A DNA stretch of 64,000 bases from Trichosphaerium sp. ATCC 40318 (taxonomy: Eukaryota > Discosea > Flabellinia > Trichosidae): positions 372,001-436,000 of the forward strand of contig JALMLS010000322.1 in assembly GCA_038496445.1 (NCBI GenBank). Direction: 5' to 3'. The notes under the pieces are model-generated. The model was not told the origin of the DNA. It did no database searches and saw only the letters and a list, made by a program, of their open reading frames with translations. A program made the translations under genes and the position numbers. This document shows positions 59,271 through 64,000 of this stretch, piece by piece; the stretch's first letter is position 1, and every line of letters begins with the position of its first letter.

Positions 59271-59986
59271 ATGCACCTCCTGCCTCTACTTTTATTTGTA
59301 ATTTTGTCAGTACTTCTAGTAGCCGCTCAAGTTAGTATGTATTTGTTTTACAACATTAACTAGTTAAACCCACTAATATACTACAGGCGAAGGCGATACT
59401 GGCAATTGCCAGCTCTTTATTTCAGGTGCTGAGATATTCGGGATGACTGGAAGTACTACAGGCCCCACCTTTCCAGACTTCACTGTACTTGATGCTGATT
59501 CGCTAGATGATGGTACTCCACCTGTTGAGTATACTTGGGTAAACATGGTTGATCTTGGGGAAAGTACAACCTTAACTGTCGATATTGATACTACAGGTAT
59601 TATCGTCAAGATTGTTTTCGAAGGCAATCCAGGGCTTCAAGCCTCAAGCTTACTCTGTACTTTTGACACAGCCTCAGTAGTCGGTATACCACTAGCAAAG
59701 AATAATTAATATGTTGTGCTAACTGTGTCATTCCTAGGTTCATCCCTTGTATCACCAACTGGTAGTAGTGTAACTCTTACAATTATTCCTCCAGACTTAA
59801 TTAAGTACAATTTTGTTATCTTTTGGTTTTGGTTTTTAACAGTTGTGTTCTAGTGTGGATCTACCAATTATTGAAGATGTTCCAGAGTTTGAAGTTGTGA
59901 TTGGATTTCCACCAGACCCAAACTCTTGCAGACCAGTTCAACGTAGTGGTGCATCGAAACGTAGAGCATTGTTTCAAGACCATTAA
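59271..59986 (+). CDS. Secreted protein, paralogue of 17231-18009
   Basis: Four exons. Signal peptide (MHLLPLLLFVILSVLLVAA), then GDTGNCQLFI, GPTFPDFTVLDADSLDDG, EYTWVNMVDLG, LTVDIDTTGIIVKIVFEG, LLCTFDTASVVG, SSLVSPTGSSVTL, FPPDPNSCRPVQRSGASKRR and a final ALFQDH. Segment order, Cys positions and intron positions match the gene 41 kb away on the other strand. The protein ends right after KRRALFQDH, so a dibasic cut would free a six-residue peptide; that is only a suggestion. No known domain. CACGTG lies 65 bp before the start. Confidence 0.68.
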
Positions 59987-60559
59987 AAAATAAACTAACC
60001 GTGGTTTTTTTCCTTAGTCAGTATTTCCTCATAATACATTGAATTACAATCTTTTTTTTTTCAAGACACTGAGGCCTCATCAAAGAATATCAAGAAACGC
60101 ATCCAAAAACTGAGGCAGTCAAGAACAAGGTGATTTTTGGTAGCCTGCATCACACATGGTGAGAAAGTATCACATGTTCATAGTTAGTAGGACACCTATA
60201 GTGCCTTAACCCTTCATCAGTCACTAAAATGTGCTGACTTTATGGCTAGCCCAACATATATGAATTCATTTACACGTTCTTGCTTTGCATCAACTGTTAA
60301 CTGTTAAACACTAAATCCCGACTAAATTAATGCATGTAATCGGTCACATTTGTTACAAAAAAAGAGTTTGCAAAAGGAATAATGTTGTCAAGCCACTTCA
60401 AATTCTAGAAAAACAACAACAGAGCCTCTAATTTTTTTCCACAACATACAAACCTGTAAACAAAACAAACTACAACACTAATAATTTTTAATATGACTAC
60501 AATTGAATAAAGTACGCTCGCTCTCTACTTAACATACGTAATAGTTCCATAAATACAAC
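59987..60559. other. Convergent 3' intergenic region
   Basis: About 570 bp of AT-rich sequence with a T-run near 60051. Nothing recognised. Confidence 0.5.
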
Positions 60560-61840
60560 TTATATAGTGGCTACATTCTCATACCCTGTACCAGTAACAT
60601 CCCCAAAGTTGCCATCATCAGAAGTACCAACATAACCAGCATGAAAGTGAGAAACAGGAAAAATTTGTTCTTTTGGGAAAGCCCTCATTGTAAAAGGCGC
60701 TGTAGCATCAACCATATGAAATAAGAAAGCACCGTCCCTACCATTATAAGTAAACAAAATTTTATGACACGTGAGTGCTAATTTCGGGAATTTGTGCTTT
60801 TTCTTTGATGTTTTTGTTTTGATGTTCACTTTGTCGCACCTCTTCTTGTCATAGAGCTTTTCTCTTAGCGCTGTAGAGTTTGGTAGCTCTGCTGGCTTCC
60901 AATGTGTTTTTTGTAGAGTACCATTACGCACATAATCAACAGCCAAGCCACCTTTACTACTGAATCGTAGGAGAAATGCCCCGTTTATTGTGAGTCTCGG
61001 TTTTAACATCTCGCCTGCCAAATTAGCGCTAACGTATCCATGAATGCGTATTGGGTCTCTACGGTCCCACAAGTCCCACATACGATCAACTAAGCGCCAA
61101 CAATGAATAAAAGAAAACCTAGAACGTATTTTATTAATAAACGGAACTAAATACTACAACCGCGTTTGAAACTACGTTTAGATTGTTTTTCAGGCACATT
61201 GTCTGATTTGAAGTGGAATTAGACGAGAAAATTTTGTTTTAAAACCTTTTCTTCAAATTAATAGCGCTAGAATTGTACGTACTTATTGTCATGACCAGGC
61301 CAAAAGAATTCTGCGAAGTTGTTCTTTTCCACAATAAGGTCGTTAATGAAAGCAGCGTTTTGGCTTACAAAAGCCTTGTCAAACTCAACCACACCGCGAT
61401 GAAAGCCTATAAAGCGTTAAGTACAATTAAAAGTCCAAATTTGTTTATACCAAATGCAGCCACGCAGGCGAGGAAGCCAAGCGAAGGGCTGTCTAGTGGC
61501 CTCTTAATTTCTGCTCTTTGTGAAGCCGCAACGAGGTAATGGTAATAGTATTGGAGGTACACTTTAAAATGCACTCCACGTACGCCACTACGCAGGCCCT
61601 ACGATTTTTAGCACTCTAAAGTTGTAGATGACTAACATTGTTTGTTTTTGTCATGAGTGCCCACAACACTGCTCCATGCTCTCGTGGATCATTAGAGATA
61701 GAGTTGACGCAACTAGAAATTACAGAAACAACGCCAGGATTGTAACCCGAAGAAGTTTCCAGTAAATGGAATATTTGGGTCTTCTGTGCCTGGTAAGGGT
61801 TATTGGCATCGCCCATGCTCACATCAAAGTTGTGTGCCAT
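60560..61840 (-). CDS. SH2-domain protein
   Basis: The last exon holds an SH2 domain of STAT-like flavour: RIHGYVSANLAGEMLKPRL, then NGAFLLRFSSKGGLAVDYV with the phosphotyrosine-binding Arg in FLLRFS. A basic middle, KLALTCHKILFTYNGRDGA, and the end GNFGDVTGTGYENVATI follow. The terminal YENV is a pYxN-type site that could be phosphorylated. Upstream exons, joined by phase where possible, read FHRGVVEFDKAFVSQNAAF and EKNNFAEFFWPGHDN, earlier YLVAASQRAEIKRPLDSPSL in part, and the first exon MAHNFDVSMGDANNPYQAQ to WALMTKTNN. One junction is unresolved. The protein would be about 330 residues. It implies phosphotyrosine signalling in this organism. No DNA-binding domain is seen, so it is not a full STAT. 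Confidence 0.68.
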
Positions 61841-61927
61841 GTTGCGATCTGTTTTTAACGGATATTCTGTGTTTTTAGGTTGACTTAAAGTGTGCTTAAG
61901 GTTTTGAGACTTCAAAGCTCGTTACAC
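61841..61927. promoter_or_regulatory. 87-bp divergent promoter
   Basis: Only 87 bp separate the start codon of the SH2 gene (61840, minus) from that of the transporter gene (61928, plus), so both promoters and 5' UTRs must share this short stretch. No CACGTG or obvious TATA box is present. Confidence 0.5.
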
Positions 61928-64000
61928 ATGTCAGCAAGCGAAAGCGATGACTCCGACGTCATTTCACTCGTTCTCGATGAAAGCGACCAACAGTATGCAA
62001 AGCGTTATAGCACAATTTTAGTACTAATCGATTTAGCCCTCAATACATTGAAGAAGGCATCAGAACTACGCCTATTTCAGTATACGTGCGTATAATCAAC
62101 TACAGTAAAGTTGTTTGCAAATTAACTTCAAATAAGATAAACGGGTTCTTCATTGTTATTGCAAGCGTCCTGGGGACAGGAATTTTAGGTCTACCAGTCA
62201 AACTAGCAAAGTCAGGTGAAAACGATCACTATGCAATCTCGTAGCGCCTCTTACTTAATATAGGGTTCTGGCCATTCTTGCTGACGTATACAGTGTGTTT
62301 TATCATGCAGGTTAACGGTTTTGTCCCTATACAAGCCACCAATCGCTAAATCGATCGTAGACGCTCCTACTGTTCTTTATATCTGAAGTGCTACAAAAAG
62401 GAGCTCGTGTTTTGGAAATGGAGTCTCTAGGCATTACAGATACATCAGCTACAGCACATATTCAACTAGACGTATTAAGTAAACAAAATCACCTATGGGT
62501 AAGCCTAAAACACAAGTTTAAAACGTTTTATCTTGGAAAGTCATGATCCTGGCTGTTCATTCTTTGAATCTCTTGAAGCTGCTTTTAAACCGTTATTTAG
62601 TCTTCCGAGGGAGATTTAAATATTGACGGTGATCGTGATGATGAAGATGTGGAAGGAACTGTTGGAATGGTTCAACATGATATTAAACCAGAAGTAACTG
62701 GTTGTATGCCACGCCTTCGAGAGTTTTTAAAAGAAAAGAATCTTTATCAATCTGTTGACTTGCACTCCCTTGGCACGATATTCTTGAAATACGGTGCTGT
62801 AAGTGACGCTTATAATAACTCCTTGAGGTTGTGGATAGTTCTACCAGAATCACACCAACTTTTAAAGAAAAGACTGTCAAGTCAACATTTTCTTAATTTT
62901 ATTAAATCTGCTACTTACTGTTTCTTTATAGAATTACATATTTGACTTTGTAGTCATACTTCATTTTGTTTCAATATTGATAAGCTATGCTCTTGCTGGA
63001 TCTCAAGCTTATGTAGTGCTTTACAAAGGTACAAACAACACTGAAATATTTATACAACAGCGATTGTAATCTAGTTAACTCGTGTTAGATATTGCATCAT
63101 TTTCTGATCATGTAGTCCAAAACAGTACCTCTATAGCTCCTACAGTATTATCAAATATCACAGCAGTTCCCACAGGTAAGCCGAAAGTCTTTTTAAACAC
63201 AAGAAGCTAAAGTATCCTTTTTTTTTTTAGTTGCTGCTGAGGGTACTTCAGAGTACTATATCATCATCCCTATATTTGTATGTGTTCTTACTAGCATGGT
63301 AATATTTTTTGCTCGCTTTGTAAGGCCCATAATTACCGCTATGACTTTATCTAAAGGTGCAATGCTTGTGCTATTAGTAGGGTATGTAACCGATAATTTT
63401 GTTAACAGATAGCGAACGATCCATTTTTACTCATTCTTACTCAGTGTTACTGCATTTTTGGGTTCCAAAATAAATTTGACCATATCGGATGATTGGAGGT
63501 ATATTGGAAAAACCATATTAATGGGGACAGTTGCACTAGGCAAGTTTTTGTTTAACTTTCGAAATTGAGTGATTAAACACGTGTTTATTTTTTTTCCTTT
63601 TGTCTTTGCTGAGGCTTATTCACTTTTGTTGTTTATTTATACTTATTTTATTATTTATAGGAGGTGCTGTTAATGTAATACCAGTTACTTTCTCAAAAGT
63701 ATCAATGCGTAAAGCTGATATACGCAAATTTATTGCATCAATAGTAACTGGTTTATTTTTTGTTTATATCCTTAATGTCATTTGGTGCTATTATATTTTA
63801 CGTATTGTACCACAAGAAGGCGCAGGATTTTCTCTAGAACAGTACGTATACATAGCCACTTCGATATACCATTTTAGAAAACCGCTATGGATTCACAAGA
63901 CCTAATCTTGGTTTTTTGTATAGGGCTGAAGCTGACGGACAAATTTCGATTACACCTCTTGAAGGTATTATTCTACGTGATTATGATGATTACAAGTGGA
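61928..64000 (+). CDS. Amino-acid transporter (AAAP/SLC38-like), partial
   Basis: Runs off the window end. Start MSASESDDSDVISLVLDE, an acidic cytosolic N-terminus. TM1 carries the family signature: NGFFIVIASVLGTGILGLP, then VKLAKSGFWPFLLTYTVC. A charged loop (DGDRDDEDVEGTVG, EVTGCMPRLREFLKEKN) follows, then FDFVVILHFVSILISYALAG, an extracellular loop with NSTS and NITAV glycosylation-type sites, YYIIIPIFVCVLTSMVIFF, AMLVLLVG, ILMGTVAL, GGAVNVIPVTFSKVSMRKAD and FFVYILNVIWCYYIL. The TGILGLP start and order of spans match the amino-acid/auxin permease group (SLC32, SLC36, SLC38), which moves amino acids with protons or sodium. Many short introns; one segment near 62520-62620 is not fully resolved. 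Confidence 0.75.

Larger units (their letters stand above)
14..63583. repeat. Dispersed palindrome CACGTG / TCACGTGA
   Basis: About 73 copies by hand count across the window; at least fifteen have the longer palindrome TCACGTGA. With GC near 37 percent a random 64-kb sequence would hold roughly 7-8. Positions include 14, 1910, 5394, 6178, 8436, 12773, 20416, 23193, 24114, 24427, 28709, 34629, 35750, 41013 and 57188. About thirty lie in introns, others lie upstream of genes or in coding sequence. The function is unknown. Confidence 0.7.

Noticed and set aside
1-64000. CRISPR arrays, bacterial operons, ribosome binding sites
   Set aside because: None seen, and the intron-rich eukaryotic gene structure makes them inapplicable.

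Overview
The window is nuclear DNA from a compact, AT-rich, intron-dense eukaryote, most likely a unicellular protist. The evidence is the domain content: TFIIA large subunit, cytochrome b5, a CAAX protease, a class C GPCR, an SH2 protein, a Ras GTPase, PX-domain proteins and a GT17 glycosyltransferase. Almost every gene is also cut by many short introns of roughly 40-250 nt. I cannot name the organism. Amoebozoa-like or early opisthokont-like lineages would fit SH2 plus class C GPCR plus Ras, but that is inference. Gene models were built by hand from reading frame, splice phase and paralogue comparison, so exon edges are approximate unless stated.

Layout. 1-2.4 kb: a reeler-domain gene running in frame toward an LPMO-like gene cut by the window edge (minus). 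3.9-9.1 kb: a C-terminal multi-TM protein and a tandem-repeat protein (minus). 9.6-14.6 kb: one long plus-strand gene holding two pseudokinase domains, each followed by TPRs. 14.9-19.8 kb: small secreted proteins on both strands. 20.5-24.0 kb: an acidic/basic protein, cytochrome b5 and a coiled-coil protein. 24.4-26.5 kb: the first of three PX-domain paralogues. 26.8-27.9 kb: an LPMO plus ricin-type lectin gene. 29.5 kb: a tRNA-like gene. 29.7-35.8 kb: a lysine-tailed protein, a HAD-like enzyme and a secreted glycoside-hydrolase-like protein. 36.7-46.6 kb: PX paralogues 2 and 3, a degenerate LRR stretch, an unusual Ras GTPase and a MORN-repeat ORF. 48.1-58.9 kb: class C GPCR, TFIIA, RCE1, an SDR fragment and a GT17 enzyme. 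59.3-64 kb: a second copy of the secreted protein found at 17-18 kb, an SH2 protein, and an amino-acid transporter cut by the window edge.

Two genome-level signals stand out. First, the palindrome CACGTG, often TCACGTGA, occurs about 73 times by hand count, against roughly 7-8 expected for this base composition. Many copies lie inside introns. Second, donors often begin GTACG, and at least three introns use a GC donor, GCACGTG, that is confirmed by reading phase and overlaps the palindrome.

Functionally the window mixes secretion and extracellular polysaccharide work (two LPMO-like proteins, a reeler protein, a lectin, a GH-like protein, GT17) with signalling (class C GPCR, SH2, Ras, PX proteins, paired pseudokinases). 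The Ras protein ends in CCVM, and the CAAX protease RCE1 that would process such a tail is encoded in the same window.
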